Positions 38,870 to 48,465 of a stretch of DNA of 64,000 bases are shown here, one piece after another; position 1 is the first letter of the stretch; every line of letters begins with the position of its first letter. The notes below the pieces were generated by a model. That model was not told where the DNA came from, did no database searches, and saw only the letters and a list, made by a program, of their open reading frames with translations. Both the position numbers and the translations under genes were made by a program. The stretch is from Bacteroidia bacterium. Its GTDB lineage: Bacteria > Bacteroidota > Bacteroidia > Chitinophagales > JAUHXS01. Where the stretch lies: NCBI GenBank assembly GCA_030426955.1, contig JAUHXS010000003.1:62001-126000 (forward strand). Reading direction: 5' to 3'.

Positions 38870-39158
38870 AAATATAACAACGTTTGAGGAGCATTTAGAT
38901 GAACAATATGGCAAAATAGGGACTCCATCAAGAGATGAATATGAAAGAGGCTTTGAAGCTTTTAAAGTAGGCGTATTGATTAGAGAAGCTAGAAAGAAAG
39001 CTAATATGACTCAGAAAGAACTAGCAGAGAAGTCAGAAACAAAAAGGAGTTATATATCTAGGATAGAAACAGATGCAAGTGATATACGACTATCTACGTT
39101 AATGAGAATAATTGAGAAAGGATTAGGAGGTACATTTGATTTAAAAATAAATATATAG
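38850..39158 (+). CDS. HigA-type antitoxin, XRE HTH
   Basis: IREARKKANMTQKELAEKSETKRSYISRIETDASDIRLSTLMRIIEKG; overlaps the toxin end. Confidence 0.9.
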   Translation: MKAKRNKNITTFEEHLDEQYGKIGTPSRDEYERGFEAFKVGVLIREARKKANMTQKELAEKSETKRSYISRIETDASDIRLSTLMRIIEKGLGGTFDLKINI

Positions 39159-39277
39159 TAAGACAGGGTAGGGGCTAACCCCACTCTTTTCCAAGCATAT
39201 AAATAAGTTTGTTTCAAGCGCCTGCTTGGAACTATAATGAACTCTAAGCTTAGAAAGGCTTTCAACCTTTCTAAAAG

Positions 39278-39351
39278 TAGTCTCGGGCGGATTTGAACCG
39301 CCGACCCCTACATTATCAGTGTAGTGCTCTAACCAACTGAGCTACGAGACT
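39278..39351 (-). tRNA. tRNA-Ile(GAT)
   Basis: AGTCTCG-TA-GCTCAGTTGGTTAGAGC-A-CTACA-CTGATAA-TGTAG-GGGTC-GGCGG-TTCAAAT-CCGCC-CGAGACT-A; all stems pair. Confidence 0.95.
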
Positions 39352-39400
39352 ATCAATAACTTTCAAATAACATTAATCCCTAGTCGGTTTATCCAGACAG

Positions 39401-39563
39401 GCACTACACTGATAATGTGTGGAGTGCTCCCCGTCCGACTGCGTCAGCTAGGCGGATAACCAATCCCGCCACAGTCAAAATCTTTGATTTTGTTTGTGGC
39501 GTGGATCCTCGCAAATTAGAAAATTGAAATTTTCTAATTTGCGGGACTGAGCTACGAGACTAT
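39401..39563. repeat. tRNA-Ile-derived fragments flanking two strong hairpins
   Basis: 39401-39418 is the exact inverted copy of 39310-39327; 39546-39563 is the exact direct copy of 39336-39353; between them hairpins 39467-39501 and 39510-39543 (16-bp perfect stem). Confidence 0.8.
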
Positions 39564-39805
39564 TTGTAAGAACTCTCTCCCAAAATATGGGAGGACTGCA
39601 AAAATATGAAATTGGATTCAAACAAACACGGTTTATCTGAGAAAAATTATAAACCATTGTCAAGCTTAGACTATTTTTTAAAGGCATTTAAGTCGTTTAT
39701 AAAACATACATATAACAATATTATTTCTATATTAGCGTATCATATATAGTATGAGCACTATGTTTTTCATAGAACGTCTTAATGGTCTAACGAAACCCAT
39801 ATGCC

Positions 39806-41191
39806 TTGGATAGTTCCTCCGAAGGGGAGTATTGGTACAATATAATTCTTCTAAATTCTAACTTGGTTAACTCCATATCGACAGAGACGCTATTGATGGT
39901 GCTTGGCATAATAGTCTTATTGCTGCTCTCAGGGTATGCATCAGGGGCAGAAGTTGCTTTTTTCTCATTATCTCCTTCACAAATTAAAGAACTAAAAAGT
40001 GGCAGAAAAAAATCTAGCAAGCGTGTTGTTCAGTTGTTATCTCAGCCACGATACCTACTATCTACTATCTTAATTGCCAATAACTTTATAAACATATCTA
40101 TTGTTATAAGCTCTTATTTGGTGATTTCTGAAATGTTTAATTTTAAGGATTATCCCATTGTAGGATTTTTGTTTGAAGTTGTTTTTGTCACTTTTATCAT
40201 TGTACTCTTTGGTGAAATTATTCCTAAGGTTTTTGCGACTAAATATAACCTCAAAATGGCTAGGGCTACCTCAAGTAGTCTATTAGTGCTTAAAGACATC
40301 TTTTATCCATTTAGCTTTATACTTGTAAAATCTACCAGCGTTATTGAGCGCAAGCTGCATAAGCATACCTTTCAGCAAGTAAGTATGGATGAAATTGACG
40401 ATGCCATTGAAATGACTGTTGATGGTGATTCTTCAGATCAAGATGTTGGTATCCTAAAAGGGATTGTGCGCTTTGGAAATACAACGGCCAAACAAGTTAT
40501 GAGAGCTAGAGTTGATATTGTCGCCGTAGATATTGAAAAAAGCTTTAAAGAACTGTTGGACATTATTAGTGAATCTGGTTACTCCAGAATACCAGTATAC
40601 GAAAACGATCTAGATAAAGTAAAGGGCATTGTTTACGCTAAAGATCTTTTGGAACACCTTGGGCAGAAAAGTGATTTTGAATGGACAACACTTATCCGAG
40701 AGCCATTTTTTGTACCAGAAAATAAGAAGCTAGACGATTTATTGAAAGACTTTCAGACTAAAAGGGTTCATATGGCTGTCGTAGTAGATGAGTATGGAGG
40801 GACATCTGGAATTGTTACTTTAGAGGATATATTAGAGGAGGTTATTGGTGAAATCAAAGATGAATATGATGATTTAGTAGAAATTGATTTTACAAAAGTT
40901 GATGAGAGCAACTATGTATTTGAAGCTAAGACCTTATTGAATGATATCTGCAAGGTTATGGACTTGAAAGCAGAAGTATTTGACGAAATTAAAGGAGATG
41001 CTGACTCTCTAGGAGGATTAATTCTTGAGGTTGCTAAAAAAATCCCCAAGATACGAGAAGAGGTGCGACATGAAAACTTCTTGTTTACGATTTTATCTGT
41101 AGATAAGAAAAGAATTAGAAAAGTAAAAATCACTTTACTTAGTGATGAGGAGGTAGAAAAATATGCGGAAAAAGAGATCAATGCAGGATAG
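39806..41191 (+). CDS. gldE: Gliding motility-associated protein GldE (CNNM/CorC-like, CBS pair)
   Basis: DUF21-type membrane domain, CBS pair (VDEYGGTSGIVTLEDILEEVIGEIKDEYD), CorC_HlyC tail; followed by gldD. Start codon uncertain (TTG in track). Confidence 0.88.
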   Translation: MDSSSEGEYWYNIILLNSNLVNSISTETLLMVLGIIVLLLLSGYASGAEVAFFSLSPSQIKELKSGRKKSSKRVVQLLSQPRYLLSTILIANNFINISIVISSYLVISEMFNFKDYPIVGFLFEVVFVTFIIVLFGEIIPKVFATKYNLKMARATSSSLLVLKDIFYPFSFILVKSTSVIERKLHKHTFQQVSMDEIDDAIEMTVDGDSSDQDVGILKGIVRFGNTTAKQVMRARVDIVAVDIEKSFKELLDIISESGYSRIPVYENDLDKVKGIVYAKDLLEHLGQKSDFEWTTLIREPFFVPENKKLDDLLKDFQTKRVHMAVVVDEYGGTSGIVTLEDILEEVIGEIKDEYDDLVEIDFTKVDESNYVFEAKTLLNDICKVMDLKAEVFDEIKGDADSLGGLILEVAKKIPKIREEVRHENFLFTILSVDKKRIRKVKITLLSDEEVEKYAEKEINAG

Positions 41192-41774
41192 GCCTATACC
41201 TTTAATCATGTTTGCTACAATACTTTTTATTATGGGTTGCAGTGAACCATCTTATACTCCTAAACCTAAAGGGTATCCTAGAATTGTTTTTCCTGAGCGT
41301 AGCTACCAAGTCTATAACAATGAAGTTTGTCCGATATATTTTGAATACCCGACTTACGCAGAAGTTTTACAAGATACTATATACTTTAATGAAGAACCAG
41401 AATACCCATGTTGGCTCAACGTAAATTTCACCCCTTTTAATGCAACGTTACATTTATCATATAAAGACCTAAAAGATTATAAGCTAGAAGAGTTGCTAGA
41501 GGATATGCATAAACTCACTTACAAGCACTCCTCGAAAGCTGATTATATTGAAGATCAAAAAATTGAAACAGAAAATAACGTGAGTGGATTGATGTTTGAC
41601 GTAGGAGGAAACGCTGCTTCATCTACCCAATTTTATTTGACGGACAATGAAAATCATTTCATACGTGGAGCCTTATACATTAATACTACACCTAACCTAG
41701 ACTCATTATCCCCTATTATTGACTTTTTACAACAAGATGTTAACTATATTATCAACTCAATGAAGTGGCGGTAA
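41163..41774 (+). CDS. gldD: Gliding motility lipoprotein GldD
   Basis: Lipobox LFIMGCSEPSYTPKPKGYPRIVFPERSYQ; typical GldD N-terminus; adjacent to gldE. Confidence 0.9.
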   Translation: MRKKRSMQDRPIPLIMFATILFIMGCSEPSYTPKPKGYPRIVFPERSYQVYNNEVCPIYFEYPTYAEVLQDTIYFNEEPEYPCWLNVNFTPFNATLHLSYKDLKDYKLEELLEDMHKLTYKHSSKADYIEDQKIETENNVSGLMFDVGGNAASSTQFYLTDNENHFIRGALYINTTPNLDSLSPIIDFLQQDVNYIINSMKWR

Positions 41775-43879
41775 TATCTCAATTTCTTGAAAACGCCATT
41801 AGCTATTTAAAAGGTGTTGGTCCTCAACGAGCAGAAACTTTAAACAAAGAATTAGGTGTTCATACCTATAGAGATTTACTTTTTTATTTTCCCTATCGTT
41901 ACGTTGATAAAACCCAATTCTATAAGGTTAATCAGATAACAGCTAAAAATACTCATGTTCAGGTAAAGGGCATTTTAAGTCCTTTTAAACTAATCGGACA
42001 AGGACGATCCAAACGATTGGTGGCTAGTCTTAAAGATGATACTGGTCAAGTTCAATTGGTATGGTTTAAAGGGCATCAATGGATCAAAAAAATACTAGCT
42101 CCAGGGAAGGAATATGTGGTATTTGGGAAGCCTAATCTTTTTAAAGGCCAGGTAAATATTGCTCACCCAGAAATGGACTTGTCTAATGAATACGAAAGTG
42201 AGCAAACCATAAAAATGCAACCGATTTATAATTCGAGCGAAATAGCCAAAAAGAAAGGACTGGATACAAAAGCTATCTCAAAACTTACTTATAACCTAGT
42301 ATCTGAATTAAAGCAAAATGACGTATTGGAAAACCTTTCAGAGGAAGTTATAGATAAATATCAGCTGATATCAAGATACCAAGCTTTAAAAAGCATCCAC
42401 TTTCCATCGTCAGATCAAGCAATGACCGATGCAATTAGGCGGTTAAAGTTTGAAGAGCTGTTTTTTATTCAATTAAAGCTACTACGCTTAAAAGTCAATC
42501 GTCAAAGTAAGCTCAAAGGCTTTGAATTTGATGTTTTAGGAACATTCTTCAATGAATTTTATGACACGAAACTGCCTTTCGAATTAACCAATGCACAAAA
42601 GAGAGTGTTAAAGGAGATTCGCCAAGATGTAAAATCTGGCAGACAAATGAATCGACTATTACAAGGAGATGTGGGAAGCGGCAAAACGATGGTGGCGTTG
42701 CTTTCCATGCTTATGGCGCTTGACAATGGATTTCAAGCAGCTATAATGGCTCCAACGGAAATTTTAGCACAACAGCATTATCAGTCTATCCAAGAGCTGC
42801 TTTATGGAATGAATATCAACGTGGCATTATTAACAGGATCGGTTAAAACTTCGGAAAAGCAAAATATTCTAGAGCGTTTAAAGCTAGGTGATATTCATAT
42901 TTTAATAGGAACACATGCTTTGATCGAAGATCCAGTAAAATTCAAAAACCTGGGTTTAGCAGTTATTGATGAACAACACCGATTTGGAGTAGCACAAAGA
43001 GCAAGGCTTTGGAAAAAGAATACTACTCCACCTCACATACTAGTAATGACGGCGACACCGATTCCAAGAACATTGGCCATGACATTATATGCCGATCTGG
43101 AGACCTCTATTATAGATGAGTTACCTCCTGGTAGAAAATCGATTCAGACAGAGCATCGTTATGATAGTCATCGCTTAAGAATATTTGGCTTCATTAGAGA
43201 ACAGATAAAACTAGGAAGACAAGTGTATATTGTCTATCCGCTCATCAAAGAATCTGAAAAACTAGATTATAAAGATTTGATGGATGGATATGAAAGTGTT
43301 GTTCGTGAATTCCCATTGCCAGATTATAAAATCAGCATTGTTCATGGACAAATGAAGCCTGAAGATAAAGAATATGAGATGAGACGGTTTGTCAATGGTG
43401 AAACCAACATTATGGTGGCTACAACTGTTATTGAGGTTGGTGTCAATGTGCCGAATGCCTCCGTAATGATTATTGAAAGTGCGGAACGCTTTGGATTATC
43501 ACAGTTACACCAACTCAGAGGCAGGGTAGGAAGAGGTGCTGAACAGTCCTACTGTATACTGGTTACAGGGAATAAGCTATCTAAAGAAGCTCGGGAAAGA
43601 TTGAAAACAATGGTGAGGACTAACGACGGTTTTGAAATTGCTGAAGTAGATTTAAAGCTGAGAGGCCCTGGTGATATGGAAGGCATTCAGCAAAGTGGTG
43701 TGGTAGACTTGAGGGTTGCAGACTTAGTAAAAGATGTTCGCATTTTGCAAGAAGCCAGACAAACTGCTATTGACATTTTAGAGGAAGACCCAGAGTTGGT
43801 AACGGGGAAAAATAACCCACTAAAAAATTATTTAGATCAAAAAAGAACTCAAAAGATAGGCTGGAGTAAAATAAGCTAA
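41765..43879 (+). CDS. recG: ATP-dependent DNA helicase RecG
   Basis: LQGDVGSGKTMVALLSM Walker A, DEQHRFGVAQRA, MTATPIPRTLAMT, QLHQLRGRVGRG motifs; OB wedge domain. Confidence 0.97.
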   Translation: MAVISQFLENAISYLKGVGPQRAETLNKELGVHTYRDLLFYFPYRYVDKTQFYKVNQITAKNTHVQVKGILSPFKLIGQGRSKRLVASLKDDTGQVQLVWFKGHQWIKKILAPGKEYVVFGKPNLFKGQVNIAHPEMDLSNEYESEQTIKMQPIYNSSEIAKKKGLDTKAISKLTYNLVSELKQNDVLENLSEEVIDKYQLISRYQALKSIHFPSSDQAMTDAIRRLKFEELFFIQLKLLRLKVNRQSKLKGFEFDVLGTFFNEFYDTKLPFELTNAQKRVLKEIRQDVKSGRQMNRLLQGDVGSGKTMVALLSMLMALDNGFQAAIMAPTEILAQQHYQSIQELLYGMNINVALLTGSVKTSEKQNILERLKLGDIHILIGTHALIEDPVKFKNLGLAVIDEQHRFGVAQRARLWKKNTTPPHILVMTATPIPRTLAMTLYADLETSIIDELPPGRKSIQTEHRYDSHRLRIFGFIREQIKLGRQVYIVYPLIKESEKLDYKDLMDGYESVVREFPLPDYKISIVHGQMKPEDKEYEMRRFVNGETNIMVATTVIEVGVNVPNASVMIIESAERFGLSQLHQLRGRVGRGAEQSYCILVTGNKLSKEARERLKTMVRTNDGFEIAEVDLKLRGPGDMEGIQQSGVVDLRVADLVKDVRILQEARQTAIDILEEDPELVTGKNNPLKNYLDQKRTQKIGWSKIS

Positions 43880-45303
43880 TCTATTTCTTTGCTGTAAAAG
43901 TCGTACAATATACCAGCAGACCAAAGCACCCCTAAGTTTGCCTTCTGATATTTAGCGGTCAATTCGATATCCTTTAATTGGGCGCTAATTAAATTGGTCT
44001 CTCTAGAATTGATTAAAAATAATGAACTTTCGCCTCCAAAAAATTTTCTTTTTTCACCAGATAGTAACTCAGAATAATTAAATACTATTTCTGCATATAG
44101 CTGAACTTGCTGTTTTAGAGTTGTTTCTTCATTATAATAGGATTTTAATTTGTTTTGAAGCATTAAAAGCTTTTGAGAAGCACTTAGCTCAATATCCTGA
44201 ATCTTAAGTCTCACGAGACTTAAATCTCCTCTTTGCTCTCTTAAGAAGATAGGTATACCAAACTCAATACCCCATTTATAATCATTATTAAAGAAGCCAT
44301 CAATTGTTTCACTACCAGCAGGCTCTGTTAGCGCATTGTAATTTATGTTTGCTTTAGGTTTTAATCCCTCTATTTTAAGTCGTTCATCAATTTTAGCCGC
44401 CGATATTTTATATCGATACATCAACATTTCAGGGTGAGTAGTTTCAATATTGATTAATAAGGTTTCAATAGAGTCAGGGGGTATGATTTCTTTTAACACA
44501 ATATCCTTAAATTCAGGTGGCTTCAGGCTATCCGTTATTTCTAGAGGAATATGCCCGTCTAGCCATAAAAAGTTTGAAAGTTCTAAAGTGGCATTTTGAT
44601 ATAATAGATATTTTTCATTTCTATTGTACAATCTCGTTTGAAGCTGAATAAAAGCCTCCAACGTATCTATTGCAGGCTTATCCCCAACTTGAAAGCTACG
44701 CCTTACACCTAGTAAACGATCCCTAGCTAATTCAACAGACTCTTTATAAACTTCATATTCATTCCAAACTTCAACCCATCTCCAATACTTTTTCAGTGCG
44801 TCAAAATATAGATCATTAATGATCTGCTTTCTTTCTTGAATGGATGCTTGAGCATAAATCTTAGCCTTTCTTAAAGTTGCTCTTCGCTTATCCATGAAAA
44901 GTCCTTTTCCTAATGGAATGGATACCCCAGCATGTATTAGCCCATTATCAGGGACATTGTTTTCCGGATTTAGATAAATTCCTTGGTTTTGTTCATATCC
45001 AGCATCTACCTCTATGCCAAACCACGTTGGTACTTTGAGTCCAGCTCCAAGCAGGTTGAAATACTCGTTGTCTTTGAAGTCTTTCTCCTTAAACTTACCA
45101 TAGATATAAGGATCAAAACTACCACGAGACCTTAAAAGGTCTTTTTCTGCTTTTTGTTGAACAATATCTGCTTGCTTGGTAATTGGATGATGATTGTTGA
45201 TAAGACCAATAAATTTATTCTCGGTAAGCACCATAGCGGAGTCTGATGCAAAGCATGTCTCAACTGTAAAAACAGAAAGGAAGAACAGCAGCAGACGTGT
45301 CAT
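43876..45303 (-). CDS. TolC-family outer membrane efflux protein
   Basis: 475 aa, signal peptide, long helical OEP-like repeats; ATGA overlap with the HlyD gene. Confidence 0.85.
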   Translation of the reverse strand: MTRLLLFFLSVFTVETCFASDSAMVLTENKFIGLINNHHPITKQADIVQQKAEKDLLRSRGSFDPYIYGKFKEKDFKDNEYFNLLGAGLKVPTWFGIEVDAGYEQNQGIYLNPENNVPDNGLIHAGVSIPLGKGLFMDKRRATLRKAKIYAQASIQERKQIINDLYFDALKKYWRWVEVWNEYEVYKESVELARDRLLGVRRSFQVGDKPAIDTLEAFIQLQTRLYNRNEKYLLYQNATLELSNFLWLDGHIPLEITDSLKPPEFKDIVLKEIIPPDSIETLLINIETTHPEMLMYRYKISAAKIDERLKIEGLKPKANINYNALTEPAGSETIDGFFNNDYKWGIEFGIPIFLREQRGDLSLVRLKIQDIELSASQKLLMLQNKLKSYYNEETTLKQQVQLYAEIVFNYSELLSGEKRKFFGGESSLFLINSRETNLISAQLKDIELTAKYQKANLGVLWSAGILYDFYSKEID

Positions 45304-46667
45304 TTATTTTCCTTTTTTTCCTTGCTTTTCTTCTTATTGGTAGTTGGAGGGTTATAAAAATCAGGCGGAAATCCGTTGAGGTTTCTCCAAAGTTCATACC
45401 AAATACTAACATCATTAAGCAATGCCATACCTTGTGCGCCTGAACCCACTCTTAAAAGCTTTGGCCACTTAACATCGCTTTTATCTTGAGCAATTAAAAT
45501 CCTATATAACCCATCTTCGTTAATCATATTTTCTATAGCAACTACCTCGCCACCAAAAGTACCTTGAGATAGATCTGGCCATCCTGCAAATACGATGGCA
45601 GGCCAACCATCAAAAATAAAGCGTACTTTCTGTCCAATTTGTAATAAAGGAATATCCATTGGCCTTACATAGAGGTAGGCAGCTAATTCATAATTAGATG
45701 GCATAATGCTTACCAAGCTTTCGCTTTCTTTAATCGTTTCGCCTATACCAGATTTAAAAATTTTTCCTATATATCCATCTTGAGGAGCTTTTAGATAATA
45801 TAACCCTGTCCGGACTGAATAGTTCATATATTGGTTTTGCATCTTTGTGACCACTGCCTCTGCATTATACATATTAGATAATGCGGCGAATTTTTCTCCT
45901 TCTGCTTTAGCCAATTTATCTCTATACTGATTTTGAATAGTATGTAACTCTACCTCGGCATTGATAATCTCATTTCTACTACTGAGGAGTTTGTTTTCTG
46001 CCCCTACTCTTTTTGCCTGAGTTTCTTGTAATTTTAATCGTTTCTCCTCTAGGTCTGTAAGTGATTTAAGTCCTTCTTCATGCAACTGCTCTGTTCGTTC
46101 ATATTGTCTGTGGGCGATTTCCAAATTGGTCTTTGATGCTTCTAAATCAATACTATCAGATTTGTATTTAAGTTTGGCTTGAAGAATATAGTTTAAAGCT
46201 TGCTCTCTCTTAAGTCTTTTAGTTTTTAGTAAAGCATCTATTTGTGCATCCAAAGACTTTACTTTTTCCATGTAAGAAGTTACCGTCAATTCTTTGGCCT
46301 TTATTTGCTCCTGAGTGTTTTCAAGTAAATTGGGATCAAAATAATCATCTTTAATTTCCGATAAATGCAGAATAGTGTCTCCTTTTTTTACAAAATCGCC
46401 CTCTCTTACAAACCATTTCTCAATTCGACCAGCTATAATAGAATGTATTGTCTGTGGTCTTTGATCAGGATTTAGAGTGGTAACCTCTCCATTTGCACGT
46501 ATATTCTGTGTCCATGGCAATAACAGAATTAGGAATACAGATCCTGTCAAGAATAGAATACTTCTAATAAGTATTCTCCTAGTTTGGGAACGTCTAATCA
46601 TCTTTAGAGAATCGAAAAACTCTAGAGAAATATTGACTTTGGTTTTATGTGATGATACTCCCAGCAT
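45300..46667 (-). CDS. HlyD-family membrane fusion protein
   Basis: Single N-terminal TM; biotinyl-lipoyl-like IIAGRIEKWFVREGDFVKKGDTILHL; long coiled coil; LKAPQDGYIGKIFKSGIGETIKE. Confidence 0.9.
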   Translation of the reverse strand: MLGVSSHKTKVNISLEFFDSLKMIRRSQTRRILIRSILFLTGSVFLILLLPWTQNIRANGEVTTLNPDQRPQTIHSIIAGRIEKWFVREGDFVKKGDTILHLSEIKDDYFDPNLLENTQEQIKAKELTVTSYMEKVKSLDAQIDALLKTKRLKREQALNYILQAKLKYKSDSIDLEASKTNLEIAHRQYERTEQLHEEGLKSLTDLEEKRLKLQETQAKRVGAENKLLSSRNEIINAEVELHTIQNQYRDKLAKAEGEKFAALSNMYNAEAVVTKMQNQYMNYSVRTGLYYLKAPQDGYIGKIFKSGIGETIKESESLVSIMPSNYELAAYLYVRPMDIPLLQIGQKVRFIFDGWPAIVFAGWPDLSQGTFGGEVVAIENMINEDGLYRILIAQDKSDVKWPKLLRVGSGAQGMALLNDVSIWYELWRNLNGFPPDFYNPPTTNKKKSKEKKENK

Positions 46668-46674
46668 ATTTTTA

Positions 46675-48390
46675 CTATTTTACCATAAATGAGAAATCAT
46701 CTTCGGCTAATAGATCTTTGTATCCTCCTTTATTCCTTACTTTTCCGTCTTGCATCCAAATGATATTATCAATCAGTTTTAAATATTTTCTCTTTCTTGT
46801 TGCAACAATTACTGTTGCCTTTGTTTTCTCAGACATCAAGTATTCAAAAAGCGCATCGATATTTTCATTGTCCAGTAGGTCAAAGCTATCTTTTAAAACG
46901 ATAAGCTTTGGCTTGTGAATTAATGCTCTCACCAATAGTAATTTTAGAGGTACAGTCTCTGGCAAATACTTTCCTCCTGATCTTAGCACTTCATTATATC
47001 CATGCTTTAAATTTTCTATATCCGAGTTTAGCCCAATAATTTTAGACATCTCCTCGATATCTTCTTGAGAAATATTCTCTCTTCCTAAGGTAATATTTTC
47101 TGTTACTGTTCCTTCAAAGATCAAGTCTCTACCAAGGTTCTCCCCTATGTACTTACGGAGGTCCATTATATCAATATTGCCAATTGGAATATCGTTGTAA
47201 GACACAACTCCTTCAAAATCTCTATAGGACCCTGCGGCTAAATGTAAAAACAATGAAGTGCCTGATTTGTCAAACCCAGTAACAGCAACTTTCTCACCAG
47301 CCTTTACAGTGGCATTTAGTTTGTCCACTTTCATTTCATCAGTAATGTTGTGAAAAGTTAGATCTATGAAATGAACATTAATCCCATTTTCACTAGGCTT
47401 TACTTTTAATCCTTCTGGTTCTTCAAGTGGTAGGTCTGTAAAATAACCAATCTTTTCTAGTCCCGTCATTACATCATAAATCGTGTCAAAGCTTAACATT
47501 AGCTTTTCGATAGATGTCATCAACATGATTATGATGACTTCTGCAGCAACAAACTGTCCAATATTCATCTGATTATTAATCACGAGAATACCGCCTATGA
47601 TCAAGAGTCCCCCAGTTATAAAAACCTTGAAAAATACCATGATGAGATACTGAATCGCTAAAATTCTAAAGTGTTTTTTTCTAAATTTTAAATAATTCTT
47701 AACGATTTCATTTGCTCTTTCCAAGGGAAATAAAACGTTTCCGGCCATTTTAAAGCCCTCAAAGGTTCGTGCTAATTCCTCCATCCAATGCACCAACTTA
47801 TATTTAAAGCTAGACTCTTTTATGCTTGACTGAAAGCCAAGAGGTGCGGTAAACCGCAAAGCAATGATAAGCAATATAAATATTGCCAACCCATACATGA
47901 TAAAGAATGGATGATATAACGACAAAAGTAGGATGCCAAAAATAACTTGTAGTGAAGCCCTCGTAAAGTCCAATAAAATTTTAGTGATGCCCTTTTGAAT
48001 AGTTAATGTATCAAAAAAACGGTTTACCATCTCTGGAAGGTTAAACTTCTCTATAGCTTCCCTTTTTAATCGCGGTATTCGATAAGTAAATTCCAATGCA
48101 GAATTAGCAAAAATGCTTTGCTGTAAGTCTTCGGCGAGTGACAACTGAAATATTTGTAAAATACCCGAAACTAAAATGCCAATAATGACGATCACAACAA
48201 GTACATACCAAGACGTAGAATATTGTGAACCAGTAATAAAGTTTATAATAGCCTGTATCCCAAGTGGCAAAGACAAGGTAATGATACCGTTTAAAATAGC
48301 GTATATATTGATATTGATAATAGTCTCCCTATCTAGATTGAGGAGCTTAAAAAAACGCTCTACGGCACTTATACGATTTGTCTTTTCCAT
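46675..48390 (-). CDS. ABC transporter, TM domain fused to a degenerate nucleotide-binding domain
   Basis: N-terminal ABC TM fold; NBD-like region with GFDKSGTS at Walker A, LIVLKDS at Walker B, non-canonical signature; operon with HlyD and TolC genes. Confidence 0.87.
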   Translation of the reverse strand: MEKTNRISAVERFFKLLNLDRETIININIYAILNGIITLSLPLGIQAIINFITGSQYSTSWYVLVVIVIIGILVSGILQIFQLSLAEDLQQSIFANSALEFTYRIPRLKREAIEKFNLPEMVNRFFDTLTIQKGITKILLDFTRASLQVIFGILLLSLYHPFFIMYGLAIFILLIIALRFTAPLGFQSSIKESSFKYKLVHWMEELARTFEGFKMAGNVLFPLERANEIVKNYLKFRKKHFRILAIQYLIMVFFKVFITGGLLIIGGILVINNQMNIGQFVAAEVIIIMLMTSIEKLMLSFDTIYDVMTGLEKIGYFTDLPLEEPEGLKVKPSENGINVHFIDLTFHNITDEMKVDKLNATVKAGEKVAVTGFDKSGTSLFLHLAAGSYRDFEGVVSYNDIPIGNIDIMDLRKYIGENLGRDLIFEGTVTENITLGRENISQEDIEEMSKIIGLNSDIENLKHGYNEVLRSGGKYLPETVPLKLLLVRALIHKPKLIVLKDSFDLLDNENIDALFEYLMSEKTKATVIVATRKRKYLKLIDNIIWMQDGKVRNKGGYKDLLAEDDFSFMVK

Positions 48391-48411
48391 TTTATAAAAT
48401 GGTTATAGTGG

Positions 48412-48441
48412 CAAAGATAATATCATTCCCAAAACTACAAA
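48412..48441 (-). promoter_or_regulatory. Bacteroidota-type promoter TTTG-N18-TATCTTTG for the ABC/HlyD/TolC operon
   Basis: Minus-strand TTTG (48441-48438) and TATCTTTG (48419-48412), 18-bp spacer, about 20 bp upstream of the ATG. Confidence 0.6.
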
Positions 48442-48465
48442 CACTATTTACTGCTAAACAGACAC

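Noticed and set aside
37405-39158. Defence island hypothesis
   Set aside because: Only two ordinary toxin-antitoxin pairs and an IS relic are visible; no restriction, CBASS, retron or other defence genes were found.
39401-39563. Simple attL/attR of an integrative element at tRNA-Ile
   Set aside because: The fragments are short, in mixed orientation, and no integrase or cargo lies between them; an integration scar remains possible but is not the best description.
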